From: Bacillus sp. THAF10 | Lineage (GTDB): Bacteria; Bacillota; Bacilli; Bacillales; Bacillaceae_I | Assembly (NCBI RefSeq): GCF_009363695.1 | Contig: NZ_CP045403.1 | Coordinates: 1,158,001-1,222,000, forward strand | Length of the DNA stretch: 64,000 nucleotides | Reading direction: 5' to 3' | In this document: in pieces, positions 42,201 through 52,037 of the stretch | Numbering within the stretch: the stretch's first letter is position 1 | How the letters are laid out: each line of letters starts with the position of its first letter | Made by a program: the position numbers and the translations under genes | Notes under the pieces: generated by a model | Told to the model about the DNA's origin: nothing | The model's input: the letters and a program-made list of their open reading frames with translations, nothing else | Databases searched by the model: none

Positions 42201-42755
42201 TTGAAACAAAAGAAGAAACATCTAACTGCGCTGAAATGGTTCATCACTCCAATTCTAATTATTATCTTTGTTCGAGCTTTGTTTTTCTCTAATTACGTAG
42301 TGGAAGGACATTCCATGAACCCAACGTTAGAGCAGGGAAACTTTTTGATGGTCAATAAAATGGTTTACGCCTTCAGTCAACCAGAGCGATTTGATGTCAT
42401 CGTATTTCGCCAAGAAGGCCAAGATGTTAACTACGTAAAACGGGTGATAGGACTGCCAGGAGATGAGATAGAGTATATAAAAGATATTCTCTATGTAAAT
42501 GGCCAGCCAGTGATGGAACCCTTCATTTCTTCTGATGATTTGAAAGTGTTTGGTGGGAATTTTACCGGGGATTTTTCACTTGAGGAATTAACCGGCGTAG
42601 AAAAAGTTCCAAAGGGTCATGTTTTTGTCATAGGAGATAACCGACTTAGCAGCTTTGACAGCAGACATTTCGGCTATGTTGCAGTAAAAGACATTGTTGG
42701 AAAAGTTCACATCCGCTACTGGCCGGTAGATGATTTTAATACCACGTTCAAATAA
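42201..42755 (+). CDS. sipV: Type I signal peptidase SipV-like
   Basis: 184 residues, TTG start. One membrane helix (about 12-29), catalytic serine in GHSMNPTL (S38) and lysine in DVNYVKRVIGLPGD (K80), then GDNRLSSFDSRHFG. It removes signal peptides of exported proteins on the outer face. Although SipV of B. subtilis is about 168 residues, gene order (yhjE-sipV) supports the name. Confidence 0.9.
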   Translation: MKQKKKHLTALKWFITPILIIIFVRALFFSNYVVEGHSMNPTLEQGNFLMVNKMVYAFSQPERFDVIVFRQEGQDVNYVKRVIGLPGDEIEYIKDILYVNGQPVMEPFISSDDLKVFGGNFTGDFSLEELTGVEKVPKGHVFVIGDNRLSSFDSRHFGYVAVKDIVGKVHIRYWPVDDFNTTFK

Positions 42756-42791
42756 AGAGCAGTCATAAAGTTGGTGAACTGCTCTTTTTTT
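42754..42791 (+). terminator. Terminator after sipV
   Basis: AAAGAGCAGT / ACTGCTCTTT stem followed by T run, adjoining the sipV stop codon. Confidence 0.88.
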
Positions 42792-42798
42792 ATTTATA

Positions 42799-42984
42799 GC
42801 TTTGTTAAACATCGCAGTTGATTTCCGCAAATGGCTTTCTGTCCGCGGGGGCGAGTTGAGAGCCTCCTGGGCTGCGCCTGTGGGGTCACAAGTCTTTCGC
42901 TTCATTCCCGAGAAGAGACTACGCCTTTGCTACAATCAACAGCTAGGAACTCCTTTGACGTCAACAATCATCTATAACAAAGCC
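42799..42984 (-). mobile_element. MITE-like element, family 1, copy with 9-bp target duplication
   Basis: 186 bp with ends GCTTTGTTA and TAACAAAGCC, flanked by perfect direct repeats TTATTTATA (42790-42798 and 42985-42993). Inner repeats CAGTTGATTTCCGCAAATGGC and GCCTTTGCTACAATCAACAG pair imperfectly. It lies between the sipV terminator and the SDR gene and provides most of the sequence upstream of that gene. Confidence 0.85.
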
Positions 42985-43020
42985 TTATTTATAATAATAG
43001 AAAAAAAGGGGGATTTTTTT

Positions 43021-43758
43021 ATGAGACTAGAAGGTAAGGTTGCCATCATTACAGGTGCTGCAAGTGGATTAGGTTTAGAAGCAGCAAAGCTTTTTATTAA
43101 AGAAGGGGCAAAAGTGGCACTTGTAGACTATGATGCAATTGCAGGTGAAAAAATAGCAGCGGAACTTGAAGCCGATCATGATGCTGTTTTTTTCGAAGCG
43201 GATGTTTCCAACAGAACACAAGTACTTGAAATGGTATCGATGGTGAAAGAGCGCTTTGGAAAAATAGATATCTTAATCAACAATGCAGGAATCACGAAAG
43301 ATAACATGTTATTGAAGATGAGTGCAGAAGATTTTCAAAAGGTGATGGATGTTAATGTGAATGGCGTTTTCCATTGTACACAGGCAGTCATTCCCCATAT
43401 GCTTGAAAATGGCAAAGGCAAGGTTATCAACACATCCTCTGTGGCAGGCATTTATGGAAACGTTGGACAAACGAACTATGCTGCCTCAAAGGCTGCCGTA
43501 GTGGGAATGACAAAATCTTGGGCCAAAGAATTCGGTCGAGCAAATATTAATGTAAATGCAGTGGCACCAGGGTTTGTGGAAACAAATATGGTCGCATCCG
43601 TTCCGGAAAAAGTGATGCAAGGCTTGTTGCAGGTTATCCCGCTACAGCGCCTAGGAAAGCCATCTGATATTGCGAACGCCTACCTTTACTTAGCCTCTGA
43701 TGAATCAAACTATGTAAACGGCACCGTGCTCGAAGTAGATGGCGGAATGATGATATAA
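43021..43758 (+). CDS. SDR family oxidoreductase (FabG-like)
   Basis: 245 residues. TGAASGLG (about 12-19) for NAD(P) binding, NNAG, catalytic S and Y-x3-K (NTSSVAG..NYAASK), and PGFVETNM. The sequence is that of 3-oxoacyl-ACP reductase-type SDRs; the physiological substrate (acyl-ACP, acetoacetyl-CoA or a sugar) is unknown. The ATG at 43021 follows AAAAAAGGGGG. An apparent 73-codon extension upstream is translation of the MITE-like element and is not used. Confidence 0.88.
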   Translation: MRLEGKVAIITGAASGLGLEAAKLFIKEGAKVALVDYDAIAGEKIAAELEADHDAVFFEADVSNRTQVLEMVSMVKERFGKIDILINNAGITKDNMLLKMSAEDFQKVMDVNVNGVFHCTQAVIPHMLENGKGKVINTSSVAGIYGNVGQTNYAASKAAVVGMTKSWAKEFGRANINVNAVAPGFVETNMVASVPEKVMQGLLQVIPLQRLGKPSDIANAYLYLASDESNYVNGTVLEVDGGMMI

Positions 43759-43763
43759 CACCA

Positions 43764-43797
43764 AAAACCAGATGTTTACAGTACATCTGGTTTTTTC
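43764..43797 (+). terminator. Terminator after the SDR gene
   Basis: AAACCAGATGT / ACATCTGGTTT stem followed by TTTTTT. Confidence 0.88.
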
Positions 43798-43890
43798 ATT
43801 TTTAGCATACTAAAAGTTGGCAAAATGGAATGGGAATTATTATGATAGACACAGATGCAACAAACAAAGATATAGAATGGGGGCAACTGG

Positions 43891-46800
43891 GTGTTTAACG
43901 CAGTTATCAAAAAACCTAAAGTAACATTAATTTTCATCTTATTATTAGTATTCATCGGATCTATTACGTTTTTTCAAGTTCCAAAACGAGAAATTCCTGA
44001 AATTTCTTTAAATGTAGGTACGATTACGACAGTATATCCTGGTGCCTCACCAACAGTAATGGAGAGGGATATAACAACACCACTAGAGAAAGAACTTTTG
44101 GATATTCAAGGAATGGAAAATGTCAGCTCAGTGTCTGGTGCTGGTATCTCTAATATTGTGCTTGAACTTGCAGATGATGCGGATAGAGATCAAGTGTTTT
44201 CAGCTGTACGTCAAGCGGTATCTGATGTGAGCAGAGCGTTTCCAGAGGATGCCATGGAGCCGACTGTCAATTCGGATATTCAAATGGGAGCGATCGCGTC
44301 CTATCATATTCTGAACGAAGACCGCGAAGCATTGCTGCAGGAAAAAGAGACAATAGAGTCGTGGGTTTCTGAATTAGAAAAAATCGCTGGAGTTCGGAAG
44401 GTAGCAATAAAAGGGTTTGATGAAACGCAAATTATGTTAAACCTTAACTCGAATGACATGCAAGATTCACAGATTACCGTTCCTGATGTCATTTCTGCCA
44501 TTCAAAATGAATTAGAAATTACGCCATTGGGAAGTCAACAGGAAGAAAATAGAATCTCCCAACTTACCTTAGAACATATTGAGAATCTTCAAGATGTGGA
44601 AAAGGTTTTTATTAAAAAAGATGCAGAGGGTAATGCCGTCTATGTAGGCGATATTGCAGAATTTGAAGAAGTACCAAAAGACAAGGAGGATATCGTTACC
44701 TATAACGGTACACCTGCAATCTCCTTTACGATCATGCAGAAAAAAGGTGTCGACATTCCAACCCTTCATGCGAATGTGGATAAACAAATGAAACAATTAT
44801 CAAAAGATTTGCCTGAGGATTTTAGTCTAGACCTTTATTACACCCAGAATGAGATTGTATCGAAAATCTTCAAAGATTTAGGGATCTCTTTTCTCATTTC
44901 CATTTTTGCAGTGGTACTGATTACCTTTGTTGGATTAAATGCGGTGTCCGCTATCTTAGTTGCTTTGGCTATTCCTATTTCGATTGCGTTAGGATTGATA
45001 CCGCTGCCTTATGCAAACGTCGATCTAAATCAAATATCGATTATCGGAATAATTATTGCCCTTGGAATATTAGTCGATGATGCAATTGTGGTCAACGATA
45101 ATATCCAACGGCGTTACCAGCTTGGTGATAAGCCGCTTCAGGGAGCTTTACAAGGGACAAAGGAAGTGCGCGTTTCCATCATTACTTCCACACTTGCTAT
45201 TGTATTCACCTTTTTGCCGTTAACCTTTCTAGGAGGTCCCAATGGTGCCTTCATCTCTGCATTGCCAACTGTATTAATCTCTACCATTATCGGCTCTACG
45301 ATTGTTGCTTTGACGGTGGTACCAATTTTTATGGCATGGCGTCAAAAGAAAAGAACGAAGAAAAAAGTGAAGGATGGCTTGCTAGGCACACAGTTTAATA
45401 ACCTTAGTAGCTGGTACAGTTCTAAAGTGCTTACAAAAGTCATAAAAAAACCACTGTTAACTGGAATGTCGGTGTTAGTTTTCTGTACGGCAAGTTACGG
45501 TCTAGTTCCCTTTATTCCTGTCGTGTTCTTCCCAAGTGCGGACCGGGAAGAAGTGACGGTAACGGTGACCTATCCTGCAGGAACACCGCTATCAGAAACA
45601 GAAGCAAGACTTCAGGAAATGGAATCAGCTATTAAAGATGACGAGGCTGTATATGAAACTACTATATTTGCCGGAAGTGGGGAGCCTGGTATCTTTGGCA
45701 GCACTTTATCCAATTCTGGTGAAAATACAGGGCAGATTGTCATAAGAGTAAACAAAGAACAACAATCTGCAGAGGCGACAATTAAAAAATGGCAGCCAAA
45801 GCTTAGAGAAGCATTCCCAGAGGCGGTGGTAATGCTTTCTACTATTGAAGCAGGCCCACCAGTTGGAGCACCAATTGCTTTAACAGTTGTTGGGGAAGAC
45901 ATAGATGAAGTGATGAATGCCACTAATGGATTAAAAGAAGAAATGGAACGCTTGAAGGAAAGTGGTGCAATTATTGACGATGTTGGACCATTGCAGCCGA
46001 CCATAAAATATGTACCAAACAGAGAATTGATGGAAGAACATGGTATTACAGCGCAAGAAATAAGCAATAGTATTAGGCTTGTCACAGAGGGAATTCCAGT
46101 TGGTTCCTATGAAGCTGGAATGGAACGAGAGCTACTGACCATTATTCAAGATCGCATGGAAGAGGAACAGACTGTCGATCTACGTGAGCTTGAGCTTCCA
46201 AGTAAAACAGAAAGAGGGGAATTTGGAGCACCAGTTCTTGTCCCGCTTTCTGAGCTAGTGACCGAAGAGGAAACAGAAGTACTTCCGCTCATTCCTCATA
46301 AAAATGGGGAGCGGACCGTCACGATTCGCGTCTATCCAAATGAAGAGGATAAACAAAAGCTCGAAACGAACATTAAAGAAATTGCCGAGAGCTACAATAC
46401 GAATAGCGTATCCGTTTCCGTAGGAGGAGAATCCTCGGCAAGAAGTGATTTCTTCGTGGAGGTAGGAAAGCTATTTATCGTTGTTATCTTTCTTATCTAT
46501 ATTTTAATGGTGGTTCAATTTAATTCATTAAGAATACCATTGCTTATTATGAGTTCTGTTTATTTGGCAATTTCAGGAGCGGTAATTGGCTTGTTCTTAA
46601 CGCAAACAGGGCTTGGATTTATGGCGATGATGGGGATTGTTTCCTTAGCTGGAATAGTCGTGAGAAATGCGACTGTCTTTATTGAGTTTATGGATCAGCG
46701 TCTATCAGAGGGAGCTACCTTGTCCGAGGCTGTCATCGACTCTGGTAATGCTCGTCTTCGTCCGGTGGTATTAACTGCATTCACTTCGATTGCTGCATTA

Positions 46801-46947
46801 CTGCCGATTGCTTTTAGCGGAGATGTGTTATTTACACCTTTAGCTATCTCTATTATATCCGGTATCTTCTTCTCTACCTTCTTTACGCTGTTGTTTGTAC
46901 CAGCATTTTATGTGGTGTTAAAACGGAAAAAAGTAATGAATGAATAA
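43891..46947 (+). CDS. RND family efflux transporter
   Basis: 1018 residues, GTG start after GGGGGC. AcrB/HAE1 layout: one N-terminal helix (about 9-28), a large extracytoplasmic loop, helices about 330-480 with GIIIALGILVDDAIVVNDN, whose adjacent aspartates in LVDDAIV are the proton-relay residues, a second loop, and helices about 860-1015. It is shorter than SwrC of B. subtilis. Gram-positive members export lipopeptides, siderophores or drugs; the substrate here is unknown. Monocistronic, with no adjacent membrane-fusion gene. Confidence 0.88.
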   Translation: MFNAVIKKPKVTLIFILLLVFIGSITFFQVPKREIPEISLNVGTITTVYPGASPTVMERDITTPLEKELLDIQGMENVSSVSGAGISNIVLELADDADRDQVFSAVRQAVSDVSRAFPEDAMEPTVNSDIQMGAIASYHILNEDREALLQEKETIESWVSELEKIAGVRKVAIKGFDETQIMLNLNSNDMQDSQITVPDVISAIQNELEITPLGSQQEENRISQLTLEHIENLQDVEKVFIKKDAEGNAVYVGDIAEFEEVPKDKEDIVTYNGTPAISFTIMQKKGVDIPTLHANVDKQMKQLSKDLPEDFSLDLYYTQNEIVSKIFKDLGISFLISIFAVVLITFVGLNAVSAILVALAIPISIALGLIPLPYANVDLNQISIIGIIIALGILVDDAIVVNDNIQRRYQLGDKPLQGALQGTKEVRVSIITSTLAIVFTFLPLTFLGGPNGAFISALPTVLISTIIGSTIVALTVVPIFMAWRQKKRTKKKVKDGLLGTQFNNLSSWYSSKVLTKVIKKPLLTGMSVLVFCTASYGLVPFIPVVFFPSADREEVTVTVTYPAGTPLSETEARLQEMESAIKDDEAVYETTIFAGSGEPGIFGSTLSNSGENTGQIVIRVNKEQQSAEATIKKWQPKLREAFPEAVVMLSTIEAGPPVGAPIALTVVGEDIDEVMNATNGLKEEMERLKESGAIIDDVGPLQPTIKYVPNRELMEEHGITAQEISNSIRLVTEGIPVGSYEAGMERELLTIIQDRMEEEQTVDLRELELPSKTERGEFGAPVLVPLSELVTEEETEVLPLIPHKNGERTVTIRVYPNEEDKQKLETNIKEIAESYNTNSVSVSVGGESSARSDFFVEVGKLFIVVIFLIYILMVVQFNSLRIPLLIMSSVYLAISGAVIGLFLTQTGLGFMAMMGIVSLAGIVVRNATVFIEFMDQRLSEGATLSEAVIDSGNARLRPVVLTAFTSIAALLPIAFSGDVLFTPLAISIISGIFFSTFFTLLFVPAFYVVLKRKKVMNE

Positions 46948-46955
46948 AATAGAGG

Positions 46956-46998
46956 AAGCGAAGCATCTAGTCTGTGGCTAGGTGCTTTTGCTTTTTTG
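46956..46998. terminator. Bidirectional terminator
   Basis: AAGC-ga-AGCATCTAG / CTAGGTGCT-ttt-GCTT stem followed by TTTTT; it overlaps the end of the convergent MFS gene. Confidence 0.75.
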
Positions 46999-48123
46999 CA
47001 AGCTCCAGATAAGGAAAGAATTTAAACAGAACCACAAACATAATAGAAGCAATACAGCTTCAAAGGAGAATAAATGACTAATTATTGGACTAAAGGCAGT
47101 ACCAATTAACAGGATAAACGAATAAAGTGAGATTGCACTTCCTCGTTGTTTTCCTCCTAAGATACCGATATAAGTAATCATACCAGGTAAGAAAAGAGAG
47201 ATGGACCCAACATAAATAATGGACAAAGCTCCCAAGAAATACGGATTATCACTACTGACGAACATGATGAAAAAAGTAGCAGCAGTACTAGAGGAACAAC
47301 AAAAAATGAATCGTTTAGCACCGAGTTTTCTTTCTAAGTAGCTAGCAAATAAGCATGCACAAACTCCCACTAGACCGATTGCTTGTATGAAAAAGAGGGA
47401 ATGGTCGTCAAAGGAATGTACAAGATGCAAAAAGAAGCTGTCGTAGAAAGTCACATAGGATAACATTAAGGAAAAAACGATGAAATATAAAATCCGCATC
47501 TCCTTGTCTTTTAGAAATCTAGTAAAGTGCAGCCAAGGCTTCCCATCCTCTTTTTTGTGTATAACTGGAATACGGTGACGCAGAAGCAGGAGAGAACATA
47601 AAAATAACAAAAAGTTAACAAAGGCAAAACTACTAAATACTGCTTGCCAATTAGTATGGACAGCAATAACCTGACTAATCAAAGGACCGAATATACCAGA
47701 GAGCAGAAAACCGGCATTTATAAGAGAAATAGTAAACGTTCGTAATGAAGTGGAGAAAAAATCAAAGCAATAGGCAAAGGCAACAGGAGCAAAGCAACCG
47801 AGAGCAAACCCTTGCAGGGAACGATAGAAGTATAGCTGAGGTAGATTAGTAGAAAACGAGACAAGCAGTGTGGCAAATGCTGCACAAAAAAATCCATAGC
47901 TGATGATGTTCTTTCTGCCGTAGCGGTCGGAAACTGGCCCAAACGTAAGTAGTCCAATCGCGTAAAATACACTGAAGAAGCTACTAGCCAGTATGACATC
48001 CCCCATTGGAACATTCCAAGTTTGATAGATACTCTCATACAGAGGAATGAGCGAATACAAATTACAAACAACTAAAAATCCCATTATAATTAACAGACCA
48101 GCTGAAAAATAATGGTTATTCAT
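46978..48123 (-). CDS. Major facilitator superfamily transporter
   Basis: About 381 residues from ATG 48123 (GGTGA at 5 nt), 12 hydrophobic segments. Loop 2-3 motif GPVSDRYGRKN and SLQGFALGCFAPVAFAYCFD are MFS signatures, of the drug:proton antiporter type. The reading frame stays open to 48228, but the extra N-terminal residues are hydrophilic and atypical. Substrate unknown; it is convergent with the RND gene. Confidence 0.83.
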   Translation of the reverse strand: MNNHYFSAGLLIIMGFLVVCNLYSLIPLYESIYQTWNVPMGDVILASSFFSVFYAIGLLTFGPVSDRYGRKNIISYGFFCAAFATLLVSFSTNLPQLYFYRSLQGFALGCFAPVAFAYCFDFFSTSLRTFTISLINAGFLLSGIFGPLISQVIAVHTNWQAVFSSFAFVNFLLFLCSLLLLRHRIPVIHKKEDGKPWLHFTRFLKDKEMRILYFIVFSLMLSYVTFYDSFFLHLVHSFDDHSLFFIQAIGLVGVCACLFASYLERKLGAKRFIFCCSSSTAATFFIMFVSSDNPYFLGALSIIYVGSISLFLPGMITYIGILGGKQRGSAISLYSFILLIGTAFSPIISHLFSFEAVLLLLCLWFCLNSFLIWSLQKSKST

Positions 48124-48199
48124 TTTATTCACCCACATCACCTGCCCATAATACCTTATGCAACAGGGCTTTGACCTGTTCTGAGAGGTAGATGATGGA

Positions 48200-48308
48200 T
48201 TGGAAAAAAAACAAGTTTTTAAGTACAATAGAAGAGGAACATAAGTGCGTATTTTAAAAAGATAAAGAAGACGCGAGCCGGCATTCCAGGGGTCGCCGTC
48301 TTATTTTT
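48200..48308 (+). promoter_or_regulatory. Promoter and terminator-like hairpin upstream of addBA
   Basis: TTGGAA (48200-48205), 18-nt spacer, TACAAT (48224-48229). About 35 nt beyond the predicted start a stem AAGACG-CGA / TCG-C-CGTCTT (48268-48302) precedes ATTTTTT. A ~70-nt transcript or an attenuated leader for addBA would result. No gene is seen here. Confidence 0.45.
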
Positions 48309-48309
48309 T

Positions 48310-48492
48310 GGCTGTTTTCGTAAACTTTGTTGCTACTGCGCATAGTTAAGCAACACGTGATAGACGTTGCTGCCGTGCTCTTTTCGTGGAGGAAGTTTTA
48401 AATATATCGCAATTTTTCTTCGAATAAGGACTGAAAAAAGTCTTAAAGCCGACTTTTTCCTGGTTTTTAGCAACAATCTTTTAGAAAAGAGC
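48310..48492 (+). mobile_element. MITE-like element, family 2, copy B
   Basis: 183 bp: left end GGCTGTTTTCGTAAACTTTG, right end complement GGCTCTTTTCTAAAAGATTG (the true complement begins GCTCTTTTC). Flanked by perfect direct repeats TTATTTTTT (48301-48309 and 48493-48501). Same orientation and overall sequence as copy A (14739-14922). It separates the promoter/hairpin region from addB. Confidence 0.85.
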
Positions 48493-48521
48493 TTATTTTT
48501 TCTATAAAAGGAGGAAGGCTC

Positions 48522-51500
48522 ATGTCTGTGCAATTTTTAATAGGGAGAACAGGAAGTGGAAAGACCCATTGGTGTCATGAGCACATCCTTCATAAACTGA
48601 AGGAAGACCCTCAAGGAACTCCAATTGTTTACCTCGTTCCTGAACAAATGACCTTTCAATCAGAATATCGACTTGTACAATCACCTGAAATTAAAGGGAT
48701 GATTCGTTCGCAAGTATTTAGCTTTACAAGACTAGCATGGAGGATTCTGCAAGAGGTCGGGGGAATCAGCCGTTTTCATATTGACCAAACAGGGATACAT
48801 ATGCTGCTTAGAAAAGTGGTAGAAGAGCATAAGCAAGAGTTTCATGTTTTCGGTAGATCTGCAGAACAATTTGGTTTTATTGAGGAAATGGAAGGCATGA
48901 TAACGGAATTCAAACGCTATTGCATTACACCGGAAACACTAGAAGCGGACATCACAAAAATGAGACAGGATGCTTCGATTACTGAGCACGAGAAAATGCT
49001 TGCTAAAAAGCTAACCGATATTCTTGTAGTTTATCGTCAGCTTGAACAAGCCTTAGAAGGAAAGTATCTTGATGGAGAGGATTACTTGGCATTGCTTGCC
49101 GAAAAAATTCCCGAGTCCTCCTACATTCAAAAAGCTGATATTTATATTGACGGCTTTCATAGCTTTACACCACAGGAATTAAATGTCCTAAAAGAATTAA
49201 TGAAACATGCTAATTCTGTCACGATTGCATTAACGTTAGATAAACCATATGACGAAGAGGCGCCATATGATTTACATCTGTTCCGCTCCACAGGCATGAC
49301 GTATCAAAGGCTAAGAAGTCTTGCGTTAGAAGAAGCTTGTGAAATGAAAGAGCCAATTGTTTTAGAGGAAGCTAGTAGATTTTCAACTTCTCATTCCCTT
49401 CATCATCTGGAGAAATTTTTTGATGTTCGGCCAACAGTTAGCTATGAAAATACAACGGACGTTACGATACTACAAGCTGTAAACAGAAGAGCAGAAGTGG
49501 AAGGGATTGCTAGAGAGATTATTTCACTCGTTAGGGATAAGGGTAACCGTTATAGGGATATTGCGATTATTATACGTAACAGTGAAGCCTATGCGGACCT
49601 TTTTAATACAGTGTTTCAGGATTTTCAGATACCTTTCTTTATTGACCAGAAACGAACGATGCTTCACCATCCTTTAGTCGAGCTGCTGAGATCCAGTATG
49701 GAGGTTATTACGAAAAATTGGCGCTATGAATCTGTGTTTCGTTGCGTGAAAACGGACTTCTTTTACTCTACCGATCAACTTGTTCAAGAGATGAGAGAGA
49801 AAACGGATAAGCTAGAAAATTATTGTCTTTCCTATGGAATACAAGGCAAGAAATGGACAAGTGAAATTCCATGGACATATCGCCGTTATTTCAGTGTAGA
49901 TACAGATGGTCCTTACATTCAAAAAGAAGATGAAATTGCATACGAACAAGAATTAAATGAACTGCGAAAAATGATCGTTCAGCCACTTCATACACTAGAA
50001 AAACGTTGGAAAAAAGCGAAGACAATCGAGGACTATTGTAAAGCACTATATGAATATTTAGAGGAATTGCAAATCCCGCAAAAGCTGGAAGCGAGGATGA
50101 GGAAAAGCGAAGCATCTGGAAATTTAGCAGCTGCAAGGGAACATGAACAGGTATGGAAAGCGATTATTCAGATGCTCGATCAAATGGTGGAGCTTCTAAA
50201 AGGCCAGCCAATGAGTACCTCCATGTTTACAAAGATGCTTGAAAGTGGATTAGAAAGTCTTCGCTTCAGTCTTGTCCCTCCATCAATGGATCAGGTTATT
50301 GTGGCAAACTACGATCTTTCCCGGTTAACAGACATAAAGCATACCTTTGTGATTGGTGTAAATGACGCTGTTATCCCTGCAAAAGTAAAGGATGAAGGGT
50401 TTGTTTCAGAAGAGGAACGGGAGCTGCTCGCAAACTATGGGATGGAGCTAGCACCTTCTAGCATGGAAAAACTTCTTGACGAGAATTTTTTAGCATATAC
50501 AGCATTTTTAACACCATCCCAGCACCTGTATATAAGCTATAGTTTAGCCGATGAAGAAGGAAAATCCTTATTAGCCTCCTCCTATATAAAACGGATAAAA
50601 GAGATGTTTCCTAGAATAGAAGAGCAACTTCTGTTAAATGATCCAACTGAAAATAAACAGGAACATCCATTACGGTACATTCACACCCCAGCGACAACTC
50701 TCTCCAACCTTGCCATACAGCTTCAAGGATGGATGAAGAAATATCCTGTGGAACCTACTTGGTGGGATGTCTATAATACGCTACTTGAAAATCAAAAATG
50801 GTCAGAGCGAACCAAGCATGTCGTGAATAGCTTGTTTTATAAAAATGAAGCCAAAAAATTAACAAACTCTATCAGCAGAGAGCTTTATGGTACACACATG
50901 GAGGCAAGTGTATCGAGGATGGAAAAGTTCAGTGCATGCGCATTTTCCCATTTTGCTTCTCATGGTCTCAAATTAAAGGACAGGAAAATCTATCGTTTGG
51001 AAGCACCCGATATTGGAGAGCTTTTTCACGCGGCCTTAAAGCATATTTCAGATGTTCTAAGACACAACAAAACGGATTGGAAAAGTCTCACGAAGCAGCA
51101 ATGTGAAGTACTGGCAAGGGAAGCGGTGGATATGCTTTCTCCTAAACTGCAAGGGGAGATTCTGCTTAGCTCCAACCGGTTCCAATACATTAAAAAGAAG
51201 CTTGAAACAGTCATTACGAGAGCATCACAAATCCTAAGCGATCACGCAAAAGCGAGTAAATTTACACCGGTAGGACTCGAGCTTGGGTTTGGAAGAACGG
51301 GCGAGCTTCCGCCAATAAAAATTGACTTACCAAATGATGTAACGATGGAGCTGATTGGCAGAATTGATAGAGTCGACCGTGCGGAAGGAAGTAACGGCTT
51401 GCTCCTACGAATTGTTGACTACAAATCTAGCAAAAAGGCACTCGATCTTACGGAAGTGTACTACGGTTTAGCCCTACAAATGCTTACCTATTTGGATATC

Positions 51501-52037
51501 GTCATCACGCATTCCAAAAGCTGGTTAGGTGATCAGGCGAACCCAGCAGGTGTCTTGTATTTTCATGTGCATAATCCAATGATTAAAAAGAGTGGAATGA
51601 TACCAGAGGATATCATTGAAGAAGAAATTTTTAAAAGCTTTAAAATGAAAGGCTTGCTGTTAGGCGATGAGGAGACCGTTCGATTAATGGACCAAACGGT
51701 AGATAGCGGTCACTCCAAAATTGTCTCAGCCTCCTTCAAAAAGAACGGTGGCTTTCAAGCTGCCTCCTCCATCGCAAGTGAAGAGGAGTTTACGAGTCTT
51801 AGAAAATACGTAAGGCAAACCTTTGAGGAGATTGGAAGTAAAATAGCAGAAGGAGAAACAGCCATTGCACCGTATAAACTAAAAGATCAGGTTCCATGTA
51901 CATTTTGTTCCTATAAGCCTTTTTGTCAATTTGACACATCACTTGATGAGAATGATTACAGAGTTCTGCAGAGTATTCCGAAAGATGAGGTTATCACCTC
52001 CATTAAAGATAAGTTGGAAGGAGGAGGTACAAGGTGA
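48522..52037 (+). CDS. addB: Helicase-nuclease subunit AddB
   Basis: 1171 residues. Walker A-like GRTGSGKTHW (about 7-16) without further helicase motifs, typical of AddB. The C-terminal RecB-like nuclease has RIVDYKSSKKA (about residue 965), and the iron-sulfur cysteines are visible as the early FSACAFSHF (about 808) and the late PCTFCSYKPFCQF. With AddA it unwinds and resects double-strand ends at Chi sites for RecA-dependent repair. GGAGG precedes the ATG; the stop overlaps addA. Confidence 0.96.
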   Translation: MSVQFLIGRTGSGKTHWCHEHILHKLKEDPQGTPIVYLVPEQMTFQSEYRLVQSPEIKGMIRSQVFSFTRLAWRILQEVGGISRFHIDQTGIHMLLRKVVEEHKQEFHVFGRSAEQFGFIEEMEGMITEFKRYCITPETLEADITKMRQDASITEHEKMLAKKLTDILVVYRQLEQALEGKYLDGEDYLALLAEKIPESSYIQKADIYIDGFHSFTPQELNVLKELMKHANSVTIALTLDKPYDEEAPYDLHLFRSTGMTYQRLRSLALEEACEMKEPIVLEEASRFSTSHSLHHLEKFFDVRPTVSYENTTDVTILQAVNRRAEVEGIAREIISLVRDKGNRYRDIAIIIRNSEAYADLFNTVFQDFQIPFFIDQKRTMLHHPLVELLRSSMEVITKNWRYESVFRCVKTDFFYSTDQLVQEMREKTDKLENYCLSYGIQGKKWTSEIPWTYRRYFSVDTDGPYIQKEDEIAYEQELNELRKMIVQPLHTLEKRWKKAKTIEDYCKALYEYLEELQIPQKLEARMRKSEASGNLAAAREHEQVWKAIIQMLDQMVELLKGQPMSTSMFTKMLESGLESLRFSLVPPSMDQVIVANYDLSRLTDIKHTFVIGVNDAVIPAKVKDEGFVSEEERELLANYGMELAPSSMEKLLDENFLAYTAFLTPSQHLYISYSLADEEGKSLLASSYIKRIKEMFPRIEEQLLLNDPTENKQEHPLRYIHTPATTLSNLAIQLQGWMKKYPVEPTWWDVYNTLLENQKWSERTKHVVNSLFYKNEAKKLTNSISRELYGTHMEASVSRMEKFSACAFSHFASHGLKLKDRKIYRLEAPDIGELFHAALKHISDVLRHNKTDWKSLTKQQCEVLAREAVDMLSPKLQGEILLSSNRFQYIKKKLETVITRASQILSDHAKASKFTPVGLELGFGRTGELPPIKIDLPNDVTMELIGRIDRVDRAEGSNGLLLRIVDYKSSKKALDLTEVYYGLALQMLTYLDIVITHSKSWLGDQANPAGVLYFHVHNPMIKKSGMIPEDIIEEEIFKSFKMKGLLLGDEETVRLMDQTVDSGHSKIVSASFKKNGGFQAASSIASEEEFTSLRKYVRQTFEEIGSKIAEGETAIAPYKLKDQVPCTFCSYKPFCQFDTSLDENDYRVLQSIPKDEVITSIKDKLEGGGTR

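Noticed and set aside
42802..43020. N-terminal extension of the SDR protein
   Set aside because: It is translation of the MITE-like element; the ATG at 43021 starts the Rossmann fold.
48245..48265. Six-codon leader peptide (GTG CGT ATT TTA AAA AGA TAA) before the addB hairpin
   Set aside because: The nearby AGAGG would lie upstream of the predicted transcription start, so it is probably not translated.
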